A stretch of 64,000 nt of DNA from Bacteroidota bacterium (GTDB lineage: Bacteria; Bacteroidota; Bacteroidia; Chitinophagales; Chitinophagaceae). The notes below the pieces were generated by a model, which worked only from the letters and a program-made list of their open reading frames with translations, was not told where the DNA came from and ran no database searches. Below, piece by piece: positions 27,325 through 36,346 of this stretch. The stretch spans positions 1-64,000 of the forward strand of contig JAUZOA010000012.1 in the NCBI GenBank assembly GCA_030706685.1. Reading direction: 5' to 3'. Position 1 is the first letter of the stretch, and each line of letters opens with the position of its first letter. The position numbers and the translations under genes were made by a program.

Positions 27325-27445
27325 GGGATTCAGGATGAAAAATAAGAAATGAGGAATGGGAAATTTAAAAGGATGCCGTTCTTTTTCCATCCCGCTCAAA
27401 GAGCCAGCCCATTATTCCTCCCTGGAAACTAAGGCTTTGGGGCTC

Positions 27446-28138
27446 CTAACTCTTCAATCCGGCGATCAGGTTCACCACCAGCGCCACTACAAAGGTGTTG
27501 AGCCCGAACGAAAGCAATCCATGAACCAGGGCCAGCCTCCGGATTCGCCTTGATGTGATTTCCACATCGGATACCTGGAAAGTCATACCGATGACAAAAG
27601 AAAAATAGGCAAAATCGAGAAAATCGGGTTTCTTTTCCCTGGGAAATTCGAGCCCGCCCGCATGGGTATGCGGTTCGGCGGGGTCATCGCTATAATAAAG
27701 GTGTGTATAGTGAAAACAGAAGGTGGTGTGCACCACCACCCAGGAAAATAACATACTGAGAACGGCCACCGGTACATAGATGATCTTGGGAGAATCTCCG
27801 ACATACTTCGAAAGTATCAACATCAGTACCGCGAACATACAGGCAAAACAGGAAACGAGGATAATGGCGAAGACAACAATCCTGCTCCCGTCTTCCTCGC
27901 GCGCACGCTGTCTCATCTGTATCGCCGAACGGGTAAAGAAAACCATCCAGCTGGTAAGGATGAATGAAAAAGCAAATGCGTTCCATATAATCATTGCCTT
28001 CACTAACCAACTTGATCCGCCACGGAAGATTACCAGGAATGCCAGCAGGGCGAGGCCAAGACTGATAAGTATCCGGTGCCTGAGACGCATTTTCAGGAAA
28101 ACATCGTTGAAGCCTTTATTAGCTGGTTCCCCGGGCAT
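27446..28138 (-). CDS. DUF1345 integral membrane protein
   Basis: 230 aa with five or more membrane segments. The family signature is present: VVHTTFCFHYTHLYYSD followed by GLEFPREKKPDFLDFAYFSF. DUF1345 proteins are uncharacterised and occur in many bacteria. Monocistronic. Confidence 0.88.
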   Translation of the reverse strand: MPGEPANKGFNDVFLKMRLRHRILISLGLALLAFLVIFRGGSSWLVKAMIIWNAFAFSFILTSWMVFFTRSAIQMRQRAREEDGSRIVVFAIILVSCFACMFAVLMLILSKYVGDSPKIIYVPVAVLSMLFSWVVVHTTFCFHYTHLYYSDDPAEPHTHAGGLEFPREKKPDFLDFAYFSFVIGMTFQVSDVEITSRRIRRLALVHGLLSFGLNTFVVALVVNLIAGLKS

Positions 28139-28611
28139 TGTTTATTGTTTTGATAAATTATAAAACATTTCAAGATAAGAATTATAAAACATTTGCAGCT
28201 TTATATCCCGCCGGGCAGTCTATTTTGGGGTTTTGGAAAGAAGGCGTCTCAAAAGGTCAGAAAGGAAAAATTTCTTTCCGGATATACGGGCTAAGACCCA
28301 ATGCCTGAAAACCATTTTTTTATTTTTTGTCCTGCTTAAGGCAGGATCGTTGCAAAAATAAATATCCTTTGAGACAGCTTCGCTCAATTTTTGAACGTTT
28401 CTTAGCATTGCAAATAATTCCCGCCAATCATTTTTTCCGGATCCTCTTTGACCCGGGTGACTGGCCGTAATCCTGTTACCCTTTTACCCGTCACAAGATG
28501 AACACTAACCTTAAAGTGGTATTTTTTTATAAGAAAACAGCAATTCCGTCTCTATAAAATCCCACGAAAGTGTGATAATTCGTATACCCTATATGGAATA
28601 ATATTGCCCTG

Positions 28612-28673
28612 GTTTTTCATAGGATATTGGACTTCGAGACGGGGGTGAATTTTCATTCGGCCCCCTTTTTTTT
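28612..28673 (+). ncRNA. Possible small RNA ending at a strong terminator
   Basis: A near-consensus -7 box TAATATTG (28599-28606) lies about 60 bases before the terminator at 28641-28673. No ORF leads into that terminator on this strand, so an unannotated short transcript is a reasonable guess. The 5' end is inferred, and no known RNA family is recognised. The rest of the gene-free stretch 28139-28863 holds short imperfect inverted repeats (GTCTCAAAAGG near 28246 with CCTTTGAGAC near 28366) and nothing else I can name. Confidence 0.25.
28641..28673 (+). terminator. Rho-independent terminator
   Basis: GGGGG-T-GAAT pairs with ATTC-GG-CCCCC around a TTTC loop (28641-28665), followed by eight T (28666-28673). 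Confidence 0.8.
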
Positions 28674-28730
28674 CTGGTGATTTGTATAACCGTTACTCTA
28701 AGAAAAAAGCATGGTTAGATTTACTGTGCT

Positions 28731-28757
28731 ATGCCCCGGTAATACCGGGGCATTTTT
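28731..28757 (+). terminator. Rho-independent terminator
   Basis: ATGCCCCGG, loop TAATA, CCGGGGCAT (28731-28753), then a T-run. Nearly symmetric. It lies upstream of the gene at 28870, so it ends a different plus-strand transcript. Confidence 0.75.
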
Positions 28758-28837
28758 CTTTTCACCAGGAGAAAGTCAATCCCGCCTTCAACGTTGTCGA
28801 AAAAATAGCTTTTGCCGGTTCAAAACCAGTGTCAAAA

Positions 28838-28866
28838 TTGAGATATAATGGTATTAGCTAATTTTG
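28838..28866 (+). promoter_or_regulatory. Consensus Bacteroidota promoter
   Basis: TTG (28838-28840), 18-base spacer, TAATTTTG (28859-28866), an exact match to TTG-N17-23-TAnnTTTG. The ATG at 28870 begins three bases later, implying a leaderless message. Confidence 0.65.
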
Positions 28867-28869
28867 ACT

Positions 28870-29511
28870 ATGCGACATTCAAAATACCTGCTTTTTATCT
28901 CGCTTACAGCGATTGGCTGCAAACCGGTTGCTTATTTCAATACGCCCAATGATGTCTTTAAAAAAGAAGCTGTCGTTCACTTGCTGAACGGGACAGTGAA
29001 AAAAGGTGAAATATCTATCCAGTTTGAAACCGGCTATGGTACTTCAAATTTTATCAGCCTGAAAAATGGCGCTGCCGAAGAAAAGATTGCAATTGACAGT
29101 GTCATCTCCTACTCAGTCGGCGATGAGCATTATTATCTCAAGAAGGTCGACATAGATCTTAATGGTTCCGAAAAACTCCTTTTTGTGAAAATGCTGACGA
29201 AAGAAAACTCCCGTATTAAATTGTATGAGTTATTTGAGCAAAAGAAGCAGTCTACCGATGGCCAGGATCATTTTTCGTATTTTATTTCCTTACCCACTCA
29301 TGACAGGCTGCAGACCTGGAATACCGGCAGCCGCAACCTGGTCCCTAATTTTGATGAAAAGATGAGTAAGATTGTTGAAGACTGCCCGGCCCTGGCGAAT
29401 AAAATTAGACAGAATAGCAAGGGGTATTTTATAACCGGGCTTATGCTATCGAATCAGAAGAAGGTGGAAGTGCTTCTGCGAATTATAAATGAGTATGATG
29501 ATTGCCATTAG
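28870..29511 (+). CDS. Lipoprotein of unknown function
   Basis: 213 aa from the ATG at 28870 (MRHSKYLLFISLTAIGCK); the frame is also open from a TTG two codons earlier. The lipobox is TAIGC (Cys18). The mature protein mixes strands and helices (VVHLLNGTVKKGEISIQFET) and looks like a small beta-domain with a helical tail. Not recognised. The promoter box sits directly before the start. Confidence 0.7.
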   Translation: MRHSKYLLFISLTAIGCKPVAYFNTPNDVFKKEAVVHLLNGTVKKGEISIQFETGYGTSNFISLKNGAAEEKIAIDSVISYSVGDEHYYLKKVDIDLNGSEKLLFVKMLTKENSRIKLYELFEQKKQSTDGQDHFSYFISLPTHDRLQTWNTGSRNLVPNFDEKMSKIVEDCPALANKIRQNSKGYFITGLMLSNQKKVEVLLRIINEYDDCH

Positions 29512-29581
29512 GCTTGTATACCCCTGTCTTTTAGATTCCGGATACAACAATTTAAGTATTGTAACCATGTAACTTTATCCC

Positions 29582-29953
29582 ATGAATATAATCGGTAATC
29601 TAATATGGCTGATTTTCGGAGGTTTGTTTGCTGCAATTGGATACGTTATCGGCGGACTCGCCTTGTGCCTGACTATTATTGGAATACCATGGGGCATACA
29701 ATGTTTCAAAATAGCCGGTCTGGTTCTCTGGCCATTTGGCAAAAGAGTTGTAAGCGATACACAAAATATGGGGTGCCTGAACACCTTATGCAATATCATC
29801 TGGATAATTTTTGGTGGCTGGTACACCGCTTTGGTACATATTGTAATGGGAATATTTCTTTGCATAACCATTATCGGGATTCCATGGGGCCGCCAGCATT
29901 TTAAATTAATTGAAATTTCTTTGATGCCGTTTGGCAAGCGGGTCGTTCCCTGA
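29582..29953 (+). CDS. YccF-domain inner membrane protein
   Basis: 123 aa with two copies of the YccF unit: IGNLIWLIFGGLFAAIGYVI with LTIIGIPWG, repeated as CNIIWIIFGGWYTALVHIVM with ITIIGIPWG. Each copy ends with a WPFGKRVV/MPFGKRVV segment. The family is small, membrane-bound and of unknown function. Monocistronic. Confidence 0.9.
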   Translation: MNIIGNLIWLIFGGLFAAIGYVIGGLALCLTIIGIPWGIQCFKIAGLVLWPFGKRVVSDTQNMGCLNTLCNIIWIIFGGWYTALVHIVMGIFLCITIIGIPWGRQHFKLIEISLMPFGKRVVP

Positions 29954-29955
29954 GA

Positions 29956-30013
29956 GTTGTCAACCTTGGAAAAGTCTCTACAAGACTGTTGGTGAACTTC
30001 TAAGGTTGACAAC
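29956..30013. repeat. GTTGTCAACCTT inverted repeat, copy 1
   Basis: Perfect 12-bp arms GTTGTCAACCTT (29956-29967) and AAGGTTGACAAC (30002-30013), with AAGTCTCTACAAGACT between. It lies between two convergent genes and may end both. Related copies occur near 33709-33771 and 39229-39266. Confidence 0.65.
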
Positions 30014-30023
30014 CCTTGGGAGC

Positions 30024-32066
30024 TTACTTCGTCACAAAGCTCAACCCCTTTTCAAACTTACTGATCCATTCGCTTTTTACACCGCCCTGGCTATTGAAAC
30101 CACCATTCAAAGAAATGTCGTAGCCAAACCCAGCGCCGATAGCGCCATCAACCAATTGACCGCTGGCGCCGCCGCGCATACCTATATCGGAAAACTGGTT
30201 GTTATTATCAAAGACTATATAAAACTGCTGCGTGATCTCACCGCTCGCAACACCCCAAAAACTTCCATCAATGCCTGCTCCCACATACAAGGTTGAAGTA
30301 CCTGTTTTGAATTCTTTACTAGCGCCTGCATTGATAACATTGTATACGTCAGCTTCTATATTAAACGCGTCACAATCGAGCTTGAGTTTGGCATATTTCA
30401 GGGAGAGATTCAATTTCAGCCAATCAGGACATGTAATCTCAAACTGGTGATTGGACTGAATAATGCCATCGGCCTGTGCCGTAGTCATTTTTGTATAACA
30501 CTCTGGCGGCGAACCTTCCATCACGGCTGCCTGTATGGCCGATATAAGAAATGAAAAATATTGCTCAACCGCTGTATATACTAATTTTTTATTCCCGGCA
30601 TCCGGCGCCAGTTGCACAATACTGATCATAGCATTAATATATTCTTTCCATCTTCCCTGCACCAGTTTTAATCTTGCTGATACAAATTTGTTATAATCCC
30701 TTACATAATTATCCGCGATAGGTTTTTTCATGTCGCAGCATTTTTTTTGGTAGGCCAGCGCAAGATCAGCGCCGGCACCCGGTACCAGCGGAGCCTGCGG
30801 GCAAGCTATTTCAGACAATTTTTTATAATAGTCATTTGTCATCTGCTTTAACTCACTGATATCTTCATCGGTAAATAATTTGAGAAGAGGTATATAGGTA
30901 TTGCCGAGATCCACTACCAGTTCATCAACAAGAGTGCTGTAAATACCGGAGATTTTTTTCCCTTCCGCCTTTCGTTGTTCTTCGGTCAGGTTGCCTGCAT
31001 TCATCCAGTACATAAATTCATCCCGTAGCGATTGCATGAAACCGGCATGTTCGTCAAAATATTTCTTTGTATCGTCAGTGGATAAAGGCAGATCGGGAAC
31101 AACGAACTGGCTGAGATGAATTTCATCAAAAAAATTCTTGTTGTCCCGCCCTTCCCTTTTCATTTTTCTCATACGAAGTTCTGCAAGGTTGACCTGGTTC
31201 CTTCTGCCACTCTTGCCCAATTGTGCTAAGGAAGAACGACGCTGCGCTATTTCCATCTCTTTTGAGAAATATTGAGCAGCTTTATCATAATTATTTTCAA
31301 ACATACTGATAAGCGCCATCGAATGATTGGCTTCGGGATGCATATCATCCGCCGCAAGGCATTGGCTAAGATATTGGCCTGCTTTGGCCAGGTCGCCCAT
31401 ACCGAGATAAGCCTGCCCGATATTATTCAATACGGTTGTACTATTGGGTTTTTGCACGAGGCAATATTGAAGAATAGGAACGGCACGGTTTTCCATCCCG
31501 GTCATATTGAATAAAGCGCCAAGATTATTCCATCTTATAATATTATCCGGGTCTTTTTGAGCCAACTTTAATCCAAGTAATAAAGCGGTTTCTGGTTTAT
31601 TACTGTACCAACTGGCTATTGCCGCATTTTGTATTTCCTTTTCCGGTTTGCCGGCTACTAATGATTCCGCCTGCTGAACGGTTTGCGGGTCAAGAACTTT
31701 TTTTAACGCAAGTTCCATCTTAGCTGTTTGCGATAATAGCTCTTGCCGGGAAGGCGGAACGGAAGGCAGTGAAGACAATCGTGTTATGTCTTTTACAGGC
31801 GCCACTACCGGGGTAGTCGGCAACACAGATTCATCAATAACAAGGTTTGCATTCTTTGCTGATTTCTTTAATTTCTCTTCAGCGGCCTTCAGCATTTGAG
31901 TTTTGAAAGCTTGTTGTTCTGCCGGGGTCATCGCGGCGAGTTTTTGCATATCTGCCATCGTCATTTTAGCAGGGTCTGTGGGTAAAGAATTGCCCACCGT
32001 TTTTGACTGGCCCTGCGTGATGACCGCCAAAAAATAAAAGAACGTCGTTATGATCAACTTTTGCAT
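30024..32066 (-). CDS. Exported TPR-repeat protein
   Basis: 680 aa. A signal peptide (MQKLIITTFFYFLAVITQGQ) precedes a Lys/Ala-rich helical region. Tetratricopeptide repeats run from about 170 to 290 (e.g. VLNNIGQAYLGMGDLAKAGQ). The rest is helical, with a Gly/Ser-rich beta C-terminus (GIDGSFWGVASGEITQQF). TPRs suggest it binds a protein partner in the periplasm. No named family. Divergent from the TIGR03118 gene. Confidence 0.75.
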   Translation of the reverse strand: MQKLIITTFFYFLAVITQGQSKTVGNSLPTDPAKMTMADMQKLAAMTPAEQQAFKTQMLKAAEEKLKKSAKNANLVIDESVLPTTPVVAPVKDITRLSSLPSVPPSRQELLSQTAKMELALKKVLDPQTVQQAESLVAGKPEKEIQNAAIASWYSNKPETALLLGLKLAQKDPDNIIRWNNLGALFNMTGMENRAVPILQYCLVQKPNSTTVLNNIGQAYLGMGDLAKAGQYLSQCLAADDMHPEANHSMALISMFENNYDKAAQYFSKEMEIAQRRSSLAQLGKSGRRNQVNLAELRMRKMKREGRDNKNFFDEIHLSQFVVPDLPLSTDDTKKYFDEHAGFMQSLRDEFMYWMNAGNLTEEQRKAEGKKISGIYSTLVDELVVDLGNTYIPLLKLFTDEDISELKQMTNDYYKKLSEIACPQAPLVPGAGADLALAYQKKCCDMKKPIADNYVRDYNKFVSARLKLVQGRWKEYINAMISIVQLAPDAGNKKLVYTAVEQYFSFLISAIQAAVMEGSPPECYTKMTTAQADGIIQSNHQFEITCPDWLKLNLSLKYAKLKLDCDAFNIEADVYNVINAGASKEFKTGTSTLYVGAGIDGSFWGVASGEITQQFYIVFDNNNQFSDIGMRGGASGQLVDGAIGAGFGYDISLNGGFNSQGGVKSEWISKFEKGLSFVTK

Positions 32067-32417
32067 AGAAATGGTTTAGGCCGGCAAATTGAAGGGATTA
32101 TAACTGTTAGCAAAGAAGCAAAGGAATGAACTGAACCATAGCCGGTATGGGTTGGGGAAAATAACAGGGATGTTTCTTTCATCCGGCATGAGCCACTTAA
32201 AAAATTTGCTTGCATCCGGTAACGCAGCATTTATATTGTTTTAAAATGAAAAATTCCGTCAGTGGCAACTATTCCGGAACTACCCACGATCAGAATACAT
32301 CCACAGTAATTCCACCCGGACGTTAATCCGACCAATAAGTCTTATAGCAAAATGCAGGAATAAAAATTCAAAATATTTCTGAGGGATGTCTATTTGTTAA
32401 CCTAAAATCAATTCAAT

Positions 32418-33677
32418 ATGAGAAAGATTTTTACCAGCGCTATTCATTGCGGCTGGGCGATTGCCTGTTTGCTGTTCATTACCACCAGCTGCCAAAAAAA
32501 CATTGAAAAAGCGGCTAATAAGCCTGATACGGCAGGAGATATAGCTGCTACGGATGCATCTGCGGCGAGAGAGGGCGGATCTAATCAATTAAAAGATTTG
32601 GTACAGGTCAACCTGGTAGGAAGTGATAATGAATTTCAACCAGTAAGGGTCGATCCCAGGCTTATCAATGCCTGGGGAATGGCATTTGCGCCATCAGGAC
32701 CCGACTGGGTATCTGCTAATGGTGCCGGGCTAAGCGTGATTTATAATACATCTGGTAATGATGTAAGGCCGCCCGTTACAATCCCAACACACGACTCAGT
32801 GGCCGGGGGACATCCAACAGGTGTTGTATTTAATGCCGGTACAGGCTTCAAACTTCCCAATGGCAACGCGGCCCGGTTTATTTTTGTCGGAGATGATGGA
32901 ATCATTTCTGCCTGGAATGCAGGAAACGCTGCGGTAAAGATGCTGGACAAATCGGCTAATTCATCTTATACCGGCCTTGCCATAGCCGCAGATGGCACTG
33001 ATACTTTTATATATGCCGCCAACTTCCGTACACACAAAATTGATGTGTTTGACAGGAATTGGGTCCAGGTATTTACAAAACCTTTCAGGGGTTTACATTT
33101 TCCCAGGGGGTATGCACCCTTCAATATTCAGAATGTCGGTGGCAAATTATTTGTGATGTATGCCAAAGTTGGAGATAATGGGGACGAAGAAACAGGACAT
33201 GGCAAGGGATTCGTGGATATATTCCGGCCGAACGGAACATTGGTCAAACGATTTACTACAGGAGGCGAACTGAATGCACCCTGGGGGGTAGCAATGGCGC
33301 CGGATGGCTTCCTTAGTTTCATTCAACACGGGCATGGCCATGAAGGACATGGAGATAATGACAATAACAGGTCTGCCAATAGCAACCGTGATGGCCATGG
33401 TGACGGAGATGGTCATGGCGATGGAGATAATCACAATGATCTGCATAATGTTATCCTGATTGGGAATTTTGGTGATGGACGGATTAATGCTTATAACAGC
33501 GATGGTGAGTTTATTGATCATCTTCGTGTTAATGATGGTCACCCGGTTCATATAGACGGACTGTGGGCTATTTCATTTGCGCCGGCTACTGCTACCACGA
33601 TTGATCCTAACTGGTTGTTCTTTGCCGCAGGTCCGCACGACGAAACACATGGTTTGTTTGGTTATATTAAAAAATAA
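32418..33677 (+). CDS. TIGR03118-family lipoprotein with His/Asp-rich insertion
   Basis: 419 aa. Lipobox FITTSC (Cys25). The mature part matches TIGR03118: DPRLINAWGMAFAPSGPDWV, VSANGAGLS, GHPTGVVFN, and later LNAPWGVAMAPDGF and VHIDGLWAISFAP, probably a beta-propeller. Residues about 304-344 are a low-complexity insertion of His, Gly, Asp and Asn (HGHGHEGHGDNDN type), which could bind metal ions. Function unknown. The 350-base divergent gap upstream (32067-32417) shows no clear promoter box. Confidence 0.85.
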   Translation: MRKIFTSAIHCGWAIACLLFITTSCQKNIEKAANKPDTAGDIAATDASAAREGGSNQLKDLVQVNLVGSDNEFQPVRVDPRLINAWGMAFAPSGPDWVSANGAGLSVIYNTSGNDVRPPVTIPTHDSVAGGHPTGVVFNAGTGFKLPNGNAARFIFVGDDGIISAWNAGNAAVKMLDKSANSSYTGLAIAADGTDTFIYAANFRTHKIDVFDRNWVQVFTKPFRGLHFPRGYAPFNIQNVGGKLFVMYAKVGDNGDEETGHGKGFVDIFRPNGTLVKRFTTGGELNAPWGVAMAPDGFLSFIQHGHGHEGHGDNDNNRSANSNRDGHGDGDGHGDGDNHNDLHNVILIGNFGDGRINAYNSDGEFIDHLRVNDGHPVHIDGLWAISFAPATATTIDPNWLFFAAGPHDETHGLFGYIKK

Positions 33678-33708
33678 AAATTGCCGTTACGGGTACGATT
33701 GCTGTGGA

Positions 33709-33771
33709 TAAAAGGGTTGCCAGTCTTTAAAAGTGTCTTACCCAACCAGTGATGATGTCCAAAAGGTTGGC
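33709..33771. repeat. GTTGTCAACCTT-type inverted repeat, copy 2 (diverged)
   Basis: GGGTTGCCAGTCTTTAAAAG on the left and AAAGGTTGGCAATCCC on the right, with the same internal order as copy 1 (a GTCT word, then a GTGTCTT word). It lies just after the stop codon of the TIGR03118 gene. Confidence 0.45.
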
Positions 33772-33840
33772 AATCCCTTTTTCGGAGCTGAATGATTCGG
33801 CCATTGAAGAGGCACGACAGAAATGATAACAACTTTTGAA

Positions 33841-33940
33841 CTGTGAAACACTTTCCCAAAAAACAAAGAGCCTGGTTGAACAGGCTCTTTATCGTACAAA
33901 TCGATTCGGCTAAAATTGTTGACCCGCTAATATATTATCG
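33841..33940. repeat. Hairpin module, copy A
   Basis: Starts CTGTGAAACACTTT and contains a perfect 10-bp hairpin AAAGAGCCTG-GTTGAA-CAGGCTCTTT (33865-33890), then TACAAATCGATTCGG and AAATTGTTGAC. Copy B at 34084-34180 has the same order. Both lie in the gene-free stretch 33678-34354, which otherwise shows nothing recognisable. Confidence 0.55.
33865..33890. terminator. Bidirectional terminator-like hairpin in module A
   Basis: Perfect 10-bp stem with A-rich left and T-rich right flanks, loop GTTGAA. Confidence 0.6.
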
Positions 33941-34083
33941 TTTCACTTACAGGCTGGACCGAGTTATCAACAATATTTACCAAATAAGGGGAATTCCCTA
34001 TTGATTCTTCATAATAATGATTAAATGTTAGAATGACACTATCCATGGTTGGCGATGCTCCTATACCATAGCAAGTTCTTTAC

Positions 34084-34180
34084 CTGTGAAACAGGTTACA
34101 AAAAAGCCTGCGTTTCCGCAGGCTCCTTTTTTACAAATCGATTTGGGCAAAAATTGTTAACGGGCAAAAGATATTGTCTA
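34084..34180. repeat. Hairpin module, copy B
   Basis: Starts CTGTGAAACAGGTT and contains hairpin AGCCTGCG-TTTC-CGCAGGCT, then TACAAATCGATTTGGGC and AAATTGTTAACG. Same layout as copy A with several differences, so this is an old duplication. Confidence 0.55.
34105..34132 (+). terminator. Rho-independent terminator in module B
   Basis: 8-bp stem AGCCTGCG/CGCAGGCT (34105-34112, 34117-34124), then CCTTTTTT. Confidence 0.65.
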
Positions 34181-34354
34181 TAATGACATGAAGTGTTCTG
34201 AGCCCATCTGATTTTTATCAAATAATAGCTGCTAACTGATTTTTCCTAAGGAGTTTTACGATAAATAATGTGATAGTCTTTTTAGCCGGTAGGCTAAACC
34301 TATAAGGTTTGCATTTATAAGGCATGTGTGAATCAGAAAAAGATCTTATAAGTT

Positions 34355-36223
34355 TCACCTCATTTCATATACATTATCCTTTGGGTTGCTATCAGGTGTA
34401 TGTGGATCACCGAGTACCAGTTTGTTTACCTGTTTTGCAGCTTTGACCGTGATCGTCGTACTGCTGTTTCCCTTTTCCCAGGCAGCTATACTTTGATGCA
34501 TTTTTTCCCGGGTACCATCATTATAATAGATAGTAAGATCAACCGGAACAGGTTTACTTCCCTTAGCAGTAATGATCACAACTAATTTATTGCCTTTCTT
34601 TTTTACTGAACTGATGGCCAGGTCGGGTATGCCATTATCAAAAAACCATTTTTTCCAGAACCAGTTAAGGTCTTTACCGGCTCCCTGGTTCATGCTATAA
34701 AAAAAATCATTAGGTAAAGGATGTTTCCCCTGCCAGCCCGAAATATAATTATGGAGCGCCTGAGTAAAAAGTTCATTACCCAGGTAATCTTTAATATACA
34801 GGTAGCCCATCGCGGGCTTTGGATAACTGTTGGTAAAATAGCTGCGGTTTATTTCCGTACTGGGCGTGATAATGGGAAGATCAGTCTCCTTACCTGCATT
34901 GGAAGCAGTGGCCGCTATACCGTATTCGTCCACAAGACTGCTGTCTATTACCGGCGAGATCAGCCACTCGCCGATGGTAGCCCATCCTTCATCCATCCAG
35001 GCATATTTTGTTTCATTAATGCCCATATAAAAAGGAAACATCGTATGAAAGATTTCATGATCGGTCAGTTCGATACTTTCAGCACGATTCTCAAGAGGGT
35101 TATCATTTACCATCATAGGGTATTCCATCTGGTCAAGGCCATCAAAAACAGTTTCATGCGGGTAAGGATAGGGCCACGCAGGAAAAATATAGCTCATGGC
35201 TTCCACCGTTTTTCTTGCATCTGCGGCTACTTTGAAATAATCCTTGTGTTTGGGATTGAAAACGGCATCCGTTCTTGTCCTTCTCTTCGTAGCAGGGTCT
35301 ACCACCAGGCTGGAAGATTGCCATACATAATGATCGCTGACAGCAAATACAAAATCAGTGACATCATCCGCATCAAAATGCCAGGTATTTTGCAGTTTAC
35401 CTGTGGCCGTGATATTCCCTTTCTTAAGATCACTGCTGTCAATGATATTCATGATGGCATCATTTATTCCGGCTTGTTGCAATCGTTGGTAATAAATGGG
35501 TGATAACACATCGCTCCCATTCTTCAGGTCGCCTGTAGCCCATACTACAAAGTTGGCCGGAACCGTGATAGCCGCGGAGAAATGACAAAAATCATTATAG
35601 AATTCAAGATTGCCATTATAGGGGTATTGATTCCATCCGTCAATATCGTCATAAACAGCAATCCTCGGAAAGAAATAAGCGACAAAATCAGCGCCGGGTT
35701 CTATCTCGCCTGTGCGAATATGCGAACCCTTGTTGAGCGTATAATGATAGGTGATGCTGAATTGGATCTTTTGCCCCTGCATCAGCGGGGTAATCCTTGT
35801 CGACATATTTGTATTATCAATCCTCAACCGGGATATATCAGCAGGCTCCCCATTGATGGATAATTGGTCAATGACGACACCATCGCTAAGATCCGCGATA
35901 TCCACGTTAGATTGTCTTGGCGCGTTTTTTTTATAAAGATTGGGATATAGTTTGAACCAGATTTGTTTTAATGTATCCGGGCTGTTATTAGTATAATTGA
36001 TATTGGCAGTACCGCTTAATACACGGGTGGCAGGATAGAAATGAATATCGAGATCATAATAAGCTATGTTTTGCCAGTAATTCTTACCCGGTCTTCCATC
36101 AGTGGACCGGGTGCCTTTATCATAAGCAGCCTGGATATTTCTGGGGGTTGGTAATAAATTTTGTGCCTGAATTGTAATACTAAATAACAGCAGATTGAGA
36201 AATAAGAATAAGATGGTGCGCAT
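34355..36223 (-). CDS. M1-family zinc aminopeptidase-like protein, copy 1
   Basis: 622 aa. Signal peptide (MRTILFLFLNLLLFSITIQA). The zinc site is HEIFH (389-393) with Glu412, an exact HExxH-x18-E. The substrate-binding GAMEN motif is replaced by DQMEY (residues about 364-368). It starts with the same block as its neighbour (GTRS..GRPGKNYWQN). Exported M1 enzymes trim amino acids from peptides. Paralogue of the gene at 36347, with 123 bases between; same strand. Confidence 0.9.
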   Translation of the reverse strand: MRTILFLFLNLLLFSITIQAQNLLPTPRNIQAAYDKGTRSTDGRPGKNYWQNIAYYDLDIHFYPATRVLSGTANINYTNNSPDTLKQIWFKLYPNLYKKNAPRQSNVDIADLSDGVVIDQLSINGEPADISRLRIDNTNMSTRITPLMQGQKIQFSITYHYTLNKGSHIRTGEIEPGADFVAYFFPRIAVYDDIDGWNQYPYNGNLEFYNDFCHFSAAITVPANFVVWATGDLKNGSDVLSPIYYQRLQQAGINDAIMNIIDSSDLKKGNITATGKLQNTWHFDADDVTDFVFAVSDHYVWQSSSLVVDPATKRRTRTDAVFNPKHKDYFKVAADARKTVEAMSYIFPAWPYPYPHETVFDGLDQMEYPMMVNDNPLENRAESIELTDHEIFHTMFPFYMGINETKYAWMDEGWATIGEWLISPVIDSSLVDEYGIAATASNAGKETDLPIITPSTEINRSYFTNSYPKPAMGYLYIKDYLGNELFTQALHNYISGWQGKHPLPNDFFYSMNQGAGKDLNWFWKKWFFDNGIPDLAISSVKKKGNKLVVIITAKGSKPVPVDLTIYYNDGTREKMHQSIAAWEKGNSSTTITVKAAKQVNKLVLGDPHTPDSNPKDNVYEMR

Positions 36224-36346
36224 AGAAATGATTATGTGGAAGGAAAGTTAGGAATTAAGTTTCACCCCGCCTATGGCAAGGCAGGCTCAAAAAGAGTAAC
36301 ATTATTCGAAAAATCTTTGCGTCGCTGTGCCGTTGCGTGAAATTCC

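Noticed and set aside
28220-28408. 62-codon minus-strand ORF
   Set aside because: It covers short inverted repeats and has no conserved features.
28711-28848. 45-codon plus-strand ORF starting MVRFTVLCPG
   Set aside because: It contains the terminator at 28731-28757 within its frame.
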